Under the pieces are notes generated by a model. The model was not told the DNA's origin, did no database searches, and saw only the letters and a list, made by a program, of their open reading frames with translations. From positions 84,439 through 148,438 of the forward strand of contig BCHH01000023.1 in the NCBI GenBank assembly GCA_001599595.1: 64,000 nt of DNA. Direction: 5' to 3'. Of this stretch, positions 1 through 11,263 are shown in pieces. Made by a program: the position numbers and the translations under genes. Position 1 is the first letter of the stretch, and each line of letters opens with the position of its first letter. This stretch comes from Beverwykella pulmonaria. Its lineage: Eukaryota; Ascomycota; Dothideomycetes; Pleosporales; Melanommataceae.

Positions 1-227
1 GATGCCGAGAACGCTTGATTCAATAATGCAACATGTTCAACATAGTTATACAGAAATGCTCTTCCTGAGCAATGAGACCAGTTCCAATCCAACATTCCCA
101 CCTCCCAGTCAATCCGTTCCCAGCGCGCAACTCTCGAAAGCCTGATGCCGAGGCTCTTATTCCATCCCCGAGCCGAACATCTCTAGATTCAACATCCCTT
201 TCTCTATCCATCGTTTTGGCCGGCTAG
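1..227. other. Window edge and 3' flank of VPS55
   Basis: This stretch lies downstream of the VPS55 stop codon on the minus strand. I see no open frame with recognisable protein similarity and no repeat. It probably holds the VPS55 3' untranslated region and the start of an intergenic spacer. Confidence 0.4.
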
Positions 228-778
228 TCAGAACTCTTGCTCTTCCTGGAAGAACATGGTAAAGCTGATGATGGTTCCGTAAATCAGCAGGCCACCGACA
301 ACTGACATTGCAGCTGCGCCTCCAACAATTTGCGCCGAGTGCCATAGCAAGGTTGGGAGTGCTATTTCTATAAATTAGCCTTGCTCCATATTCCCGCTCC
401 TCCATCTTCACCCTGCTTTCTGCCTCCTTCCAACTCCGCGGCGCATCCTGGAGAGAGGTATACTGACCAACACCCATAACGACAAAGAACCCTGTCAAAA
501 ATCTCCCGAGATCAATCACCCCTGATCCAGAGCTCTCCATAAAGTCATCCGGGTTCGCGGCGCGCCCGCAGATCCAGTTCGGTAGTGGGGCGATCACATA
601 GGTCGCGACCACGAGAAGGGTCAGGTAGTTCTTGTTTGTGAAGAGCGTCGCGGAGAGGATGACAAGGAGGAAGCCGATGGCAAGGACCTAGCGACACCAT
701 GAGATCGGTATGGGTGGGTAAGAAGCGCAGAGGGAGACGTACAAACGACAGCCCGATGATGGTCTTGATGCCTGCCAT
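228..778 (-). CDS. VPS55: Vacuolar protein sorting protein Vps55
   Basis: Small tetraspanning endosomal membrane protein of the Vps55/OB-RGRP family, which acts with Vps68 in late endosome-to-vacuole transport. Three exons are seen on the minus strand, with introns at about 688-742 and a second ending in AAATAG before the codons for ALPTLLWHS. The spliced product is about 130 aa with four hydrophobic segments. It starts MAGIKTIIGLSF, has the family motif PLPNWICGRAANPDDF in the loop after the second segment, and ends FFQEEQEF. The size matches fungal Vps55. The start is the first ATG before the first transmembrane helix. It is divergent from the proteasome gene with about 400 bp between starts. 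The assignment rests on recognised family sequence; function is by family knowledge. Confidence 0.92.
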
Positions 779-1183
779 CCTGTGGGCAGGGAGCTGGATA
801 CGTCGGAAATGTATAGGGGCACTAGAGCGCGATTCTACACGGAATTAGGAAAACGGGTGCGGGCGCAAGCGGATATCGTGGTCTGGTGTTGGATGCTGAG
901 GTATGAGGTGTTGCGTAGCGCTGGGGCTGGGTCCCTTCTGGAGCTGGGACGCTAGTGGACCAGGCTTGGCGCGAACAAGAGCTTCGTAACGCCGGAGCTG
1001 CCTTGCACATCAACATATTGGTACAGCTCACATAAAACATTTTACGACTGCAAGCCTACCACGAACACCCTCACCTGGATTGTAATTCCAAGGCTGTAAA
1101 TTGGCAGGCACTTCCTCCGTCCCCTCTTACACTACATCTGCCGAAATCACCACCGCACCCACCAAGACGTAGCTACACCCACC
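779..1183. promoter_or_regulatory. Divergent intergenic region VPS55 / PRE5
   Basis: A 405-bp gap between two divergent housekeeping start codons. It must hold both promoters and 5' leaders. I see no clear TATA box or other motif I would name. Confidence 0.4.
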
Positions 1184-2006
1184 ATGTTCAGAAACAACTA
1201 CGACAACGATTCGGTCACCTTCTCGCCGCAAGGCCGCATCTTCCAGGTCGAGTACGCGTCAGAAGCCGTGAAGCAAGGTTCCGTCGTTGTAGGCATAGTG
1301 AGCAAGACACACGCCGTGCTCGCAGCAATCAAGGTACTTCACATCCATGCTCGAACCGTACAGCTGAAGCTAAAAAAATCCCCAGCGCAACGCAGAAGAG
1401 CTCTCCTCGTACCAAAAGAAAATCATCCCGATCGACTCGCACTACGGCATCGCACTCGCTGGCCTCGCCTCCGATGCCCGCGTCCTCTCCAACTTTATGA
1501 AGCAGCAATCTCTCGCATCCCGCCTGACATACGACCGCGCGATCCCCCTCTCCGAAATCACCTCCCGCATCGCCGACCGCGCCCAGACGAATACCCAGCA
1601 ATACGGAAGGCGGCCGTATGGCGTGGGCCTGCTGATTGCCGGCGTGGACGCAAAGGGACCCCACCTCTTCGAGTTCCAGCCTAGCGGTGTCACACAGGAG
1701 ATGATAGCGTGCGGCATTGGTGCTAGGAGCCAGATGGCGAGAACATACTTGGAGAGGCATCTGGAGGACTTCGCGGGCTGTGGACGCGAGGATCTGATCA
1801 AGCATGCGTTGAGGGCGCTGAAGGAGAGCTTGAGCCAAGATAAGGAGCTCACGGTGGACAACACCAGCGTCGGTGTTTCTGGGATTGGCGAGAACTTTGT
1901 GCACTACGAGGGCCAAGAGATTGCTCAGTGGCTGGATGCAACCTTTGAGAATCGGGAGGGGGACGATGACAGTAGCAGTGACGATGCTATGGAGACAGAC
2001 TCATGA
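1184..2006 (+). CDS. PRE5: 20S proteasome subunit alpha-6 (alpha type-1)
   Basis: Non-catalytic alpha-ring subunit of the 20S core proteasome. The protein begins [20 protein letters not shown], the N-terminal signature of the alpha-6/PSMA1 class, where the [10 protein letters not shown] segment forms the gate region. One 52-bp intron (1334-1385) is supported because splicing gives [16 protein letters not shown], matching yeast and animal homologues. The spliced length is 256 aa, usual for the family. The C-terminus is acidic and serine-rich ([16 protein letters not shown]), as in many fungal alpha-6 subunits. The start ATG is preceded by a good fungal context (CCACC). It is divergent from VPS55 and followed by ATP15 on the same strand. 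Confidence 0.96.
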
Positions 2007-2483
2007 ACGAAGTGCAGGCCAGAGACATGAAGAACTAGTTAGATCATGATAACACACCCGGTATTCCAATCCCCGTCTGTGTAGTATAGGGCGAAACGAG
2101 CTGAGCAACACTCAAGTTAGCATGTGTAGCCAAGAAAATGCCCAATACAGCTTCAACTATGATTAAACTCGCTATTACGAATATGCGTGATGTACCGCAA
2201 GTGAACTAGCAAGATGGTAAAGGGATCAACCTAGACCCACTAAGCGCTACTGTATTTCCCAGGAAAGCTGTTGCCTCTTTAGCATGAAATATTCGTTCTA
2301 GGAGCTGGAATTGCACCTCAGTTACCAGAAGGCTGGCTTTCATCAGTCGGATCGAACCGAGTCTCACGTGACCTCACTTTTCGCGCATCCGGCAAACTCT
2401 CGGCGTCAACTCAACACCAGCACCTCACCTTCCGCCAACCCTCAAACCACCACCAACAAGCCCACACACCTCCCACCATCACA
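2007..2483. other. Intergenic region PRE5 - ATP15
   Basis: A 477-bp spacer containing the PRE5 3' flank and the ATP15 promoter. The ATP15-proximal part is CA-rich and pyrimidine-rich, typical of a fungal leader. An open frame at 2311-2559 overlaps it but looks like low-complexity leader sequence rather than a gene. Confidence 0.4.
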
Positions 2484-2827
2484 ATGGCATTCGCCTGGAA
2501 AGCCGCCGGTCTCAGGTACCCATTCCCCACCTTTCTGCCGGCCAGAGTCCCGCTGCTGACAATTGCAGCTACAACCGCTATCTCGCCGTCGCATCGCGCG
2601 TCGTGCGCCGCTCCCTTAAGGAGGACAAACGCATCATTGCCGAGCGGAGGGGCGAGTCTGAACTTAGGTTTGCGAAGTGGTCGGTAAGTCATGACGGATA
2701 CGATGGATGGGGAAGGAAATGAGGGCTAATTGAAGGGTGGCAGAACGGAAAGCAGGGCGATATGAAGAACTTGAGTGCGGCGAATCAGGCGAGTGTTGCG
2801 GAGACGGTCGCTGCGTCTTCATCGTAG
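2484..2827 (+). CDS. ATP15: F1F0 ATP synthase epsilon subunit
   Basis: Small subunit of the central stalk of mitochondrial F1-ATPase. Three exons: 2484-2515, 2569-2683 and 2744-2827, with GT-AG introns of 53 and 60 bp. Splicing gives a 76-aa protein beginning MAFAWKAAGLSYNRYLAVAS. The W-(K)-AG-(I/L)-SY-xx-YL-xVA pattern is the hallmark of the eukaryotic epsilon subunit, followed by R-x-VRRSLK. The rest is basic and ends in a short Ser/Ala tail. The length agrees with the family (50-80 aa). Because every exon is short, a simple ORF scan would miss it. Identification is from family sequence; role from established knowledge. Confidence 0.9.
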
Positions 2828-3160
2828 AGAAACACAATGGTATGAGGGAGAAAGAATCGATGCGGATGGAGGAGAGTTAGCTCGGATGCTGGAGGGTGGA
2901 GGTGTGAGAGCAGCGATGGTGAATGTATATTCTGTATGAACACCACATGCATGGGACGGCGAAACTTTCAAAAGTCAATATAACATGCGTCCTGACCTCA
3001 ATTGCACATACATCCATTGCCTCTTTTGTGACCGTGATAACAATCTACTCGCTGCTTGTGAGGCTCTCTGCGGCAAACCCATCGCGGAAGAGCTTGCAGC
3101 TGCACCATGCAACTCGGCTATCACACTCTTCCCGCATCGGAACCATCTCCACCACCAAAC
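2828..3160. other. Intergenic region ATP15 - MAK10
   Basis: A 333-bp spacer between two plus-strand genes. I see no repeat or extra gene. An open frame through 2923-3267 overlaps the first MAK10 exon in another frame and is a shadow. Confidence 0.4.
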
Positions 3161-5833
3161 ATGATCAAGGACCCTCTCGGCCACACCTCGGGGGGAGAGA
3201 ATGCGACAATTTCTGCGGCTGTTGCAGGTATCACTTAAGCACTCAGAAAGTTTTGATCGCGTTCTGATGTGAACAGCTTCTTCATACGATTACGATGCGC
3301 ACCTTTCGGATCCCAGACAGGCTGCAGGTACTTCCGTGGGGCTGCCGTTGAGGCAGGCCTTCAGACAGCATGTTGGCGAACCCAAGATATACGATATCAG
3401 TGAGAAGTTTAAGAAAGCGTGCGAGGGTATGCATCCTCTTTTCCCTTTCACAGTTTTGATCCCGTTTCGATTCAACCAATTTTGCCATTTTCAGCCCCAA
3501 AGTCGGCTGTTCACATGCTCTATCAATCGTTCATATTTGCGCCTGCAGAAAGCTTGCTGAAAACTCCCTCTAGCCCTGGAAGTCGGGCAACTTATTAAGG
3601 ATGAGTATTTCACGCTCTTTGAGTCCATCGGGGCTCTCGAGGTAATTCATTCCACTCTTTGTCATGTCGTCCTAGTGCCCGTCTAACCAACGGCTCGCGA
3701 AGATCATGGATCCTAAAATGGACAGCGGGTTCTTGCTACCAAACGAGACGCTAGAAGACGCATATGATACACTCACACCTCTCTTACCCGAAGAGGTAAT
3801 CGGTATCATGGATCAGCTGCTCTGCTATGAAATGGCCTGGCATACGGGATACCCTCTCTCACAGACACTCTTCACCTCCGTCTACATTGACAAACTTCTC
3901 TGGCCAGAGCCGAAGACGGTCGAGCAAGCGCAGTTCTACAGAGGCGATGTGCCTGATGGGAAGAGGCCAGATGTGCTGCTTGAGGTGCTGCGAGCGTATT
4001 GCCTAGCACTAGTCAAGTGCTGTGATTATGTGATTGCGAAGATCGTAGGGAGAGACTACTTCGAAGAGGAGGACTTTTGCACGCATACGTATAATCGCGT
4101 GCTACTCGTGCAGGTGCCACTGGATGTGTTTTTGCGAGAGCTAGACGCTGCGACAGAGAGAATGGAGGAGTGAGTATCTCAGTTCCACTCATGGTTGGCG
4201 ACTGATTGATTGCTGTAGCACCGACCTGGAGATGTCTTCCAGCCTCCGGCAAGCCATCCAAAGTCGCTTGAGTTTCCGACGAGATTTCCTCCGAGCTCTT
4301 GACCTGGACTGTCCACTCGAACACCTAGCCAACTACTGGCCGCCCATTCTCTCTAACTTGACATCGATCTCCATAACACAACAGTTTGGAAAGACCGTCC
4401 CTGGATCATTCAGCACCAAGATTCAACGTCGACTAGCATCTACCGTCCCGCCCCGTCCCATTGTCGAGCTGGAATTCAAGGATGCACTTGAGAAGCTCAA
4501 GCAGCTTTGCATTGATTGCGAAGAAGCCACACGCTTCACAACCCTCGAATCCGACCCTCTGGAATTCCAATCCTTCCTTTGGGCCTACGCCAGCCGCTCT
4601 CCACCACCCCTCACATACTCCCGCGCCTACTTTGCCAATCTGCTCTTTCACCCTCAGATCCTCAATGCCACCGCCTCCCTCCCATTAACCGACGTGAGGA
4701 CACTCGTCTTACCCTGCTCCACCATCCTCCACCCCACAAACTGGGCCTTCTCTCCTCCTCAGAACCCTATTTTACCCAGGCCCCTGCGCATGCAACTCGC
4801 CCTACTAATCGACGAATTTATCGAGCGTGTCGGACAACCATACCTCGATTTCTGGACCGCGCTGGGCCAAAACACATGTCGCCTGCGACGCATGATGACG
4901 CACGTCATTCTCGGCTGGGACCAACTGCAAACTGACGCCGCCATTGTCGACTCGGACATCATGCGCGTAGCCACCGAGATGGGAATCCGAGACGAAGTCA
5001 TGGACTCCCCGTTGACGGTATGGGTGTACCACAAGAAGCTCTGGATGGTGGAGAAGTGCGTGTTGCTAGGCTTTGAGCAGGACATTTATCTTCCTGATGA
5101 ATACGCGAGCATGTATCATTTCCTATCCCTCATCGCTGGAAGAAGAAAGGTGGTTCTAAGATCTATAGCCACGCACTTCGCGACACGGGTGGGACAGTTA
5201 TCGCGAGCGGGCTCGCACGATGAGGCGTTAGAAACCGCAGACGGGGCGCAGTATATTGATTTGCTGAGCACAGAGGCGGAGGGTATCGCCGAGCTTGGGG
5301 CTGCGCTAGCCAGCTTCTACACGGTGCTGTTGTATCTCAAAGTTCTCCCGCACCCACCTCGCCCGTTTAGCACAGAGGAGTTGAGGTACGAGCTGAGGAT
5401 GAAACCGTTTCTGGCTCTGCAGCCGCCGGAGGTCCCGTCCTTCCGTGAGTTCAAGGCCAGCATGCAGCCGTACGGCGCATATGATAGTCCAGAACCATCA
5501 TTCTTTAAAGATGTGAAGGACGGCAAACCGGAGCTTTGGATGAAGATAGACGATAGTCTAAAGAGGGCGCGGGAGGCGTTTACTGCGGTGAAGAAAGCCG
5601 GGCCTCGGAGCTTGAAAGCGGGTGGCGTGAGCGAGGCGTGGTTGAGGGATATTAAAGGGGTGTTGGCGAGTTGTGTTGCGTTGGGAGTGGCCGTTGTGGG
5701 AGTGAGAAACAAAGCTGCGGGCCTGAACGGGGATGGACGTGAAGATCTGGGGATTAAATTTGAGATACCCGAGATGGGGAAGGGGAAGAGGTATGCGGAG
5801 GGGTGGGTTGTGGGGAAAGTCGTTGAGAGATAG
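3161..5833 (+). CDS. MAK10: NatC N-terminal acetyltransferase auxiliary subunit (Mak10/NAA35)
   Basis: Large auxiliary subunit of the NatC complex, which acetylates N-terminal Met followed by hydrophobic residues. Five exons are supported: 3161-3227, 3277-3426, 3574-3641, 3703-4169 and 4219-5833, all with GT-AG introns. The spliced length is 788 aa. The Mak10 core signature is clear across exon junctions: DISEKFKKACEALEVGQLI, then DEYFTLFESIGALEIMDPKM and DSG, the most conserved block of the family. The long last exon contains the helical remainder. The start is the ATG at 3161, which gives an in-frame N-terminus; another upstream start cannot be excluded. It is co-directional with ATP15, with a 333-bp gap. 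Confidence 0.93.
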
Positions 5834-6192
5834 AGAGTCTAAGAGATGTAAAGAATCGGAATGGAATGTAGGTTTTCTAGATTACCCACTACCGCCATCT
5901 TATACCTCTAGATAGACTCCAAAATTGCATACTCGATCTTGAATCTGCAACCACCGCCTATAAAACTGTACCGGGGGTATCATAGCCGCTATGCTCTTCC
6001 TATCATGCACACCGACAGGTATGGAGAATGATGCTTAACCCCAGTCCCGATTCTTCGATCGGGCGAGCAAATATAACGTACATACACCCATGTCCCTGAA
6101 CGCCATAACACCATCTCATAATCATCGGAAAAAGACCAGATGTTCATTCCTCTTGTCCATATCATTCGCACCTGAGCGTGTGGGTGAGGAAA
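5834..6192. other. Convergent intergenic region MAK10 / CENP-W
   Basis: A 359-bp gap between the 3' ends of two convergent genes. It holds both 3' flanks. No repeat or extra gene seen. Confidence 0.4.
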
Positions 6193-6607
6193 TTATGCCT
6201 TAAATTTCCTCAGCACGTCGGCGCGGACCTTCCTCACACTCTTCGCTGTAATGCCGCGGTCGCCGGATTGTTTGGATTGGATGGCTGCTTCCTTGACGAG
6301 TCTATTTGTAGTGGTCAGTACGATTCTCTCTGAGAATATTACCCTGTACATGCGCTGGTACTTGTGTGTGAGGCGATGAAGGGGACATCTAGGAGGTTGA
6401 AAGGAAACGTGGGACGTACTCTTGCAGGAAGAGCGTGTAATTGAGGAAGATCTACGTTCGTTAGACCACATTCATCCTAGAAACGCAGAAGAGTAGGAAG
6501 GAAAAGGGAAACCGTACGAGGATATCCACGTTCTTGCTCAGCGGCCGCCCTGTGTGCGCTTTGATGGTCTTCTTGACCTGCGCGCGAGGGTAGAATGTCG
6601 TTGGCAT
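6193..6607 (-). CDS. Inner kinetochore histone-fold protein, CENP-W family
   Basis: Small histone-fold protein of the CENP-T-W module of the constitutive centromere network. Three exons on the minus strand: 6607-6518, 6451-6420 and 6301-6193. Splicing gives 76 aa beginning MPTTFYPRAQVKKTIKAHTG, with the family block RPLSKNVDIL and then FLNYTLFLQELVKEA. It ends SITAKSVRKVR-like (GITAKSVRKVRADVLRKFK), close to vertebrate CENP-W. CENP-W orthologues are about 75-90 aa, so it is full length. The two introns break every reading frame, and such genes are often missed in fungal annotations. It is convergent with MAK10. The orthology call rests on the conserved C-terminal helix and the RPLSKN motif. 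Confidence 0.85.
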
Positions 6608-7136
6608 GGTTTCAATTCGCTCTTCCTATTCAGTTTTTGGTTCGGGGTTGTATCGGTGGGGAGTGCAAAGCTGCGCCAATTAGTACGTGGGTTTTTCACG
6701 CGAAAGGAGAGCGGGGATGTTGTTGCTGTGTCTGTGCGAGGCGCGCTGGCACGTGTGAGAGAATCAACATCGACATCAAATCTCGCATTACAACCCTGAA
6801 TCAGATCTCGGAATCTGCATTACGGAACTGCCTGAATCTTTGAAACAGCCGAAGAAATCCAGTATAGTCCAAAATGTTATCCAGGCTCCTGAGGAGTTGT
6901 TAGATTGTCGCTCAACATGACCAATGAGGGAGCTCGCATTTCCAAGTTTGAACCAATGAGCTGAACAATTCCGGATGGCTCTGCACAAACACAATTTAAT
7001 TCAACATAGAACTGGACTAACCAGAGAAAATGTGCACATGAAATACTTCTATCTGGGACTAATCACAGAGTAATGGTACACAGCCTGAAGCCAAATAACG
7101 GGGATTTTCCATCTTCCTTCCTACGCAACTGACTAT
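6608..7136. other. Intergenic region CENP-W - QCR2
   Basis: A 529-bp region upstream of the CENP-W gene and downstream of QCR2, both on the minus strand. Open frames at 6554-6843 run through the CENP-W promoter and look spurious. No repeats seen. Confidence 0.4.
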
Positions 7137-8684
7137 TTACACCTTGAGTCCTATATCCTCAGCATACGGTAGGACGAAGAGATCGCCCACAGCGGACACT
7201 GAGGCCTTCGTCTCGAGTAATGATTTGGCGGCCTATAGAATAGTCATTAGTTTATGTTTCGTGAATGATGGACCATTTGTTAGGCTTACCGCTTTAATGG
7301 CCTGTTCTGTTACGCCGTCAACGGCCTTGGCAACCTCGTCAATCTGGTACGCCTTGCTTCCGTGAATGAGACCGGCACCAGTCAGCTCCAGACCAGCCTT
7401 GACGTCTTGACCGTACTCCAGCTCCTTGAATTTGGCGGCAGCCTTTGCCTTCTGGATCTCCTCTTTCGAAATTTGGCCGTCAGCAATCTTCTGGATAGCT
7501 TGCACGGTAGCGGCAGCAGTCTTTGCCACATTTTCGGCCGAGCCTGTGATGGTGGTGTAGAGTAGACCAGCGTCGGAGTATATGGCGCTCGTTGTGGTGA
7601 CGTTGGTGCTGGGTGAAGCCTTGGCATTGCCGAGAATGGAGAAGCCGGGCGACCATTTGATGCTCGACGTGCCACCGATAAGGGATGCAAGCACCGCAAT
7701 CTCAGGCTTGTAGAACTTTCCGGTAAAGGAGCTGGTGCCGGGGAAAGCAATCACGTAGGCATTGCCGCCGTTGTGGGCAATGCGTTCTTCTCCTCCGTGG
7801 TACTTGGACTGCTCGGTGCCAACGCTGGTCTCCAAGGCGGGTGTTGCGGGTACGTTGTCGAAAAATTGGTTTACCCATTTCGAGAGATCTTCGTGACTGG
7901 CACCGTTTGCGACCACAGCAAAGTTGGGCTTGGCAAAAGCGACCTTGGAGAAGAGTTCGATGTTGCTGGGATCGAGGTACTTGGTGTAGGGCGTTATCGA
8001 CGACGACGCCGTCGGTGTGCCGAGACCACGGTGGAAAGCGAGGCTGTGGGCGGAGTTGACAGCCATGTCAGAGACGCTGCCAAGGAACTTCTTGTGGGCG
8101 AGGTGGATGAGGGGAAGGACTTCCTCGTTGTAAACGTGGTCTGGAACGGTCAGTGTCTTCCGCCATCTCATCTCAGGCCGGCCAGCGTACCCAGGAACTT
8201 GGTAGACGATGCTACCTCGCCCAAAAGCTCGACAAAGTAGGGTAGGTCATCGCGCAGGAACTTTGCTTCGAGCACGAGATTCTCGCGGGTATGGTAGGCG
8301 TTCAGTTCAGCTCCGAGGAGCTCAGATTCGCGTACAATGCGCAGCGTGGACCTTCGATCAGTGCTCTGGAGGCCAATTGGCGTTAGCGAAGCTTGGTGGT
8401 AGCGGTCTGCCTACTCAATGGCATACCCGGAATGCGAATTTCTCCAAGCCCTCGGTCAGGCCGGGCAGCGGCTGGAAGCGCGTGCCGGCTTTGGCAACCA
8501 ATGCGAGGGACGTGGTATGGCCAGCGAGATCTCTGCTGGCAAACTTGACGCCCTTTGCCTCGCCGGACTGGTACTGGAACGAGCCCGATGCTGGGGCCGC
8601 GAGCCCGCGGCGCTGTGTCGGCAGGACGGCTCTGGCGCGGAGAGCACGCTGGGCGCCCCGGCAGGCAGTTGAGCGGGGGAACAT
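7137..8684 (-). CDS. QCR2: Ubiquinol-cytochrome c reductase core protein 2
   Basis: Core subunit 2 of mitochondrial complex III, of the M16 peptidase fold without the catalytic zinc site. Four exons on the minus strand; introns lie at 8366-8426, 8141-8190 and 7233-7289. The spliced length is 459 aa, normal for fungal Qcr2. The N-terminus (MFPRSTACRGAQRALRARAV) is rich in Arg and lacks acidic residues, as expected of a mitochondrial presequence, followed by QRRGLAAP. Family features include KAGTRFQPLPGLTEGLEKFA, RIVRESELLGAELNAYHTRE and a C-terminus ending LPYAEDIGLKV. The zinc motif HxxEH is absent, as expected of core 2. It is divergent from RPC82, with 292 bp between the starts. Confidence 0.94.
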
Positions 8685-8976
8685 GGTAGAGAGGGCGCCA
8701 GGCGAAGGGGCTAGGAGCGGCGGCGGGAGGGCAATTGGGCGGTGGGTGATGGATGTGGGCGGTGGAGAGCTTGGGTGGTGGTGCTGTCGATGAGGTTTCT
8801 CGGCAGCAGGGCCAGCGGCAAGTTCCGCTGCCCCCCGCTACCTGCTACAGATTTCTCTGCCGCCAATTCGCCCTCGTCTTCACGCTACGCTGCTGCAACT
8901 CTACACACAACTCCCCCATGTCTCTACGGTAGCATCTCCGTTTCCTGGATATCTGGCAAATATCTAGGCTCCCACC
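8685..8976. promoter_or_regulatory. Divergent intergenic region QCR2 / RPC82
   Basis: A 292-bp gap between two divergent start codons, presumably a shared promoter region. It is G-rich on the QCR2 side and pyrimidine-rich on the RPC82 side. No named motif identified. Confidence 0.4.
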
Positions 8977-11263
8977 ATGTCCTATCTCCAGCGCGAGACT
9001 CCGGTAAGCTCGAGTTGCGCTGTGTGCTGCTACACAGCTGTCTCCACCACGGATGAACCATAGCCAACCACTTTCAGATTCTTGCGGAGCTCTGCACTTT
9101 TCTTGTCGAGGACCAGTATGGCGAACTCGCTGCGGTATGTTATCTATACGCCTGTACTGTAGTATATTGCAATACAATTTGCGCATTCTGCCATTTCGAC
9201 TTCACGCTGACTGACTAACTCTGCAGCGCGTCTTCTCCGTCCTGGCCCGCCACGGCCGCCAGACACTTGCCGCCCTCGTCCGCGCATCCTACCTAAACGG
9301 ACGCCAGATCAAGCACGGCCTCGTGGTTCTCATCCAGCAGCACTTACTCTTCCACTCCGTCACCGATTCGCAGGTCAATTACTACGAGATCGACTGGCAG
9401 CAGTCGTATGCCCTCGTGCGCTACGGAAAGATGCTGAAACTGGTGGAGGACCGCTTTGGCAAGAAGGCGACCAACGTCATCTCCAATCTCGTCACCCTCG
9501 GGCACACGCGCATAGTCGACTTGAAGGAGGCTTACTTTCCCTCTCCAGACCCCGCCAACACCGATGAGTCAAAAGGCGGACATGTCAACGGCACTGGATT
9601 GGGAAAGAGGAACGCCAGTGGGGACAGAGTAAATGGGACTCCCACCAAGATCAACGGCGTTGCGAATAAGGTCCCCGCTGAGCTGGACGACACTGAGCCG
9701 GCTGGAACGCTCACGAACGGGGGTGGTGCTCACCACGGCACAAACGGTAACACAAACGGCGCGAAGGTCAACGGTCTCTTGAATGGTCACAAACCTGTAG
9801 AAGAAGTGGAAAATGGAGAAGAGGAGGAAAACACCATTCAGTCAGCGGATGAGCTGTACGCAATCATCTACCACTTGATGCAGCATGGGTGGATCATGAA
9901 GGTCGAGGAAACCCAATTCCTCTCCCCAGGAGACTTGCATGAGATGGCGCGACAAGCCGCAGTCGAAGAGGGGTATGGAGGCAACAATCCCACAGGAAAC
10001 AAGGACAAGGAACAGCTTGCTGCAGCCATCTTATCCCGCAAGCGACAGATTCGCGATGAATGGCTGACCATTCCCAAATTCCCCACACGAAAACGGCAGG
10101 CCACAGAGCAGGATTATGGCCGATCGAACAAGCGTGCGAAGATGTCTAGTGGTTACGACTGGTCCCACTCCCGTGATGACATTGTTGTCCTCGATGCAGG
10201 TTACAGTAATGGACAGACAACCTCGTCTGACTTAGTTATTCGCGTCAACCCTGAAAAGGTCGCTGTTGGCATGCGCACCGAACAGCTAGTTCACCTCGTT
10301 GAGCAACGCCTTGGGCATACCACCGCTCAAATATACCGCATCATGTTGTGCACCCTCGAGATCAACCTCGCACGCTGCTACGAGGAGTGGCCCGACCGCG
10401 TCAAAGCGGATCCCGAAGCAGGCATGGATGTTGGCATCGACAGCCGATTTCTCGTCACCGCGCGCGACGTTGCGAAGAAGATTGATCGTTCGCTCAACCT
10501 GTTCGATGGCCTTGATCCGCACGCTGTCGTGAAGATCACCAGAAAAGGGCATGTAGACAAGCACAATCGTCTGACACATGCGGTCGATCCTCACAGTCTC
10601 ACTCTAGACGTCCGGACGGAAATAGTTGACAAGCACATTCAGCTCCTCTCAGACGACCCTTTCCATTTCGTTACATGGCACGCCCGCGCCGGATTCTCGC
10701 AGTGGCACATCGAGTTTGAGGAGATTCCGAAAGCTATCATCCAGCACGAGATTGAGAACACCATTGCTGCTCGGAAAGGAGCGCTGGGTGTCAAGCTAAT
10801 TCGCGCACTGAAGAAGAAAGGAAAACTCGACGAGCGCCAGACTTGTAACGCTATGATGATGTCGGCCCAGGATCTGCGAGGCGTGGTTAACGACATGACA
10901 GTCCAAGGCCTCATCCAAACCCAGGAAATTCCACGAGTCGAGCGGCGGGAGGCGAAGCACTCGATTCATCTCATCTGGTACGACCGGCAACGCGCCCGCG
11001 AAAAGCTCCTGCACGACACGTACAAAGGCATGGTTCGCATCATGCAGCGCATTGCATACGAGCGAGAAAAGGTGCGGGAGTTGCTGGTCAAAGCGGAGCG
11101 CTCTGACGTTGTCGGCAACGAGGAGAAGTGGCTGAATAGGACCGAGTTGGATGCGCTGAAAAAGTGGAAAGAGGTGCAGGAAAAGCTATTGCTGCAGTTA
11201 TTCCGTGAGGACGATCTGGTGGCCACACTACGCGATTTCATCGGCCCTTTGATCTCTGTATAG
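8977..11263 (+). CDS. RPC82: DNA-directed RNA polymerase III subunit Rpc82 (C82/RPC3)
   Basis: Subunit of the RPC82-RPC34-RPC31 subcomplex of RNA polymerase III, needed for initiation at tRNA and 5S genes. Three exons: 8977-9003, 9078-9134 and 9227-11263. The spliced length is 706 aa. The first residues after the start lead into ILAELCTFLVEDQYGELAAR, then VFSVLARHGRQTL, typical of the first extended winged-helix domain. Further winged-helix repeats follow. Residues around 130-200 are a low-complexity Asn/Gly/Thr-rich insert common in fungal Rpc82. The C-terminus forms a helical segment ending DFIGPLISV. The small first exon makes the exact start the least certain part; an upstream coding exon is possible. 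Confidence 0.92.
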
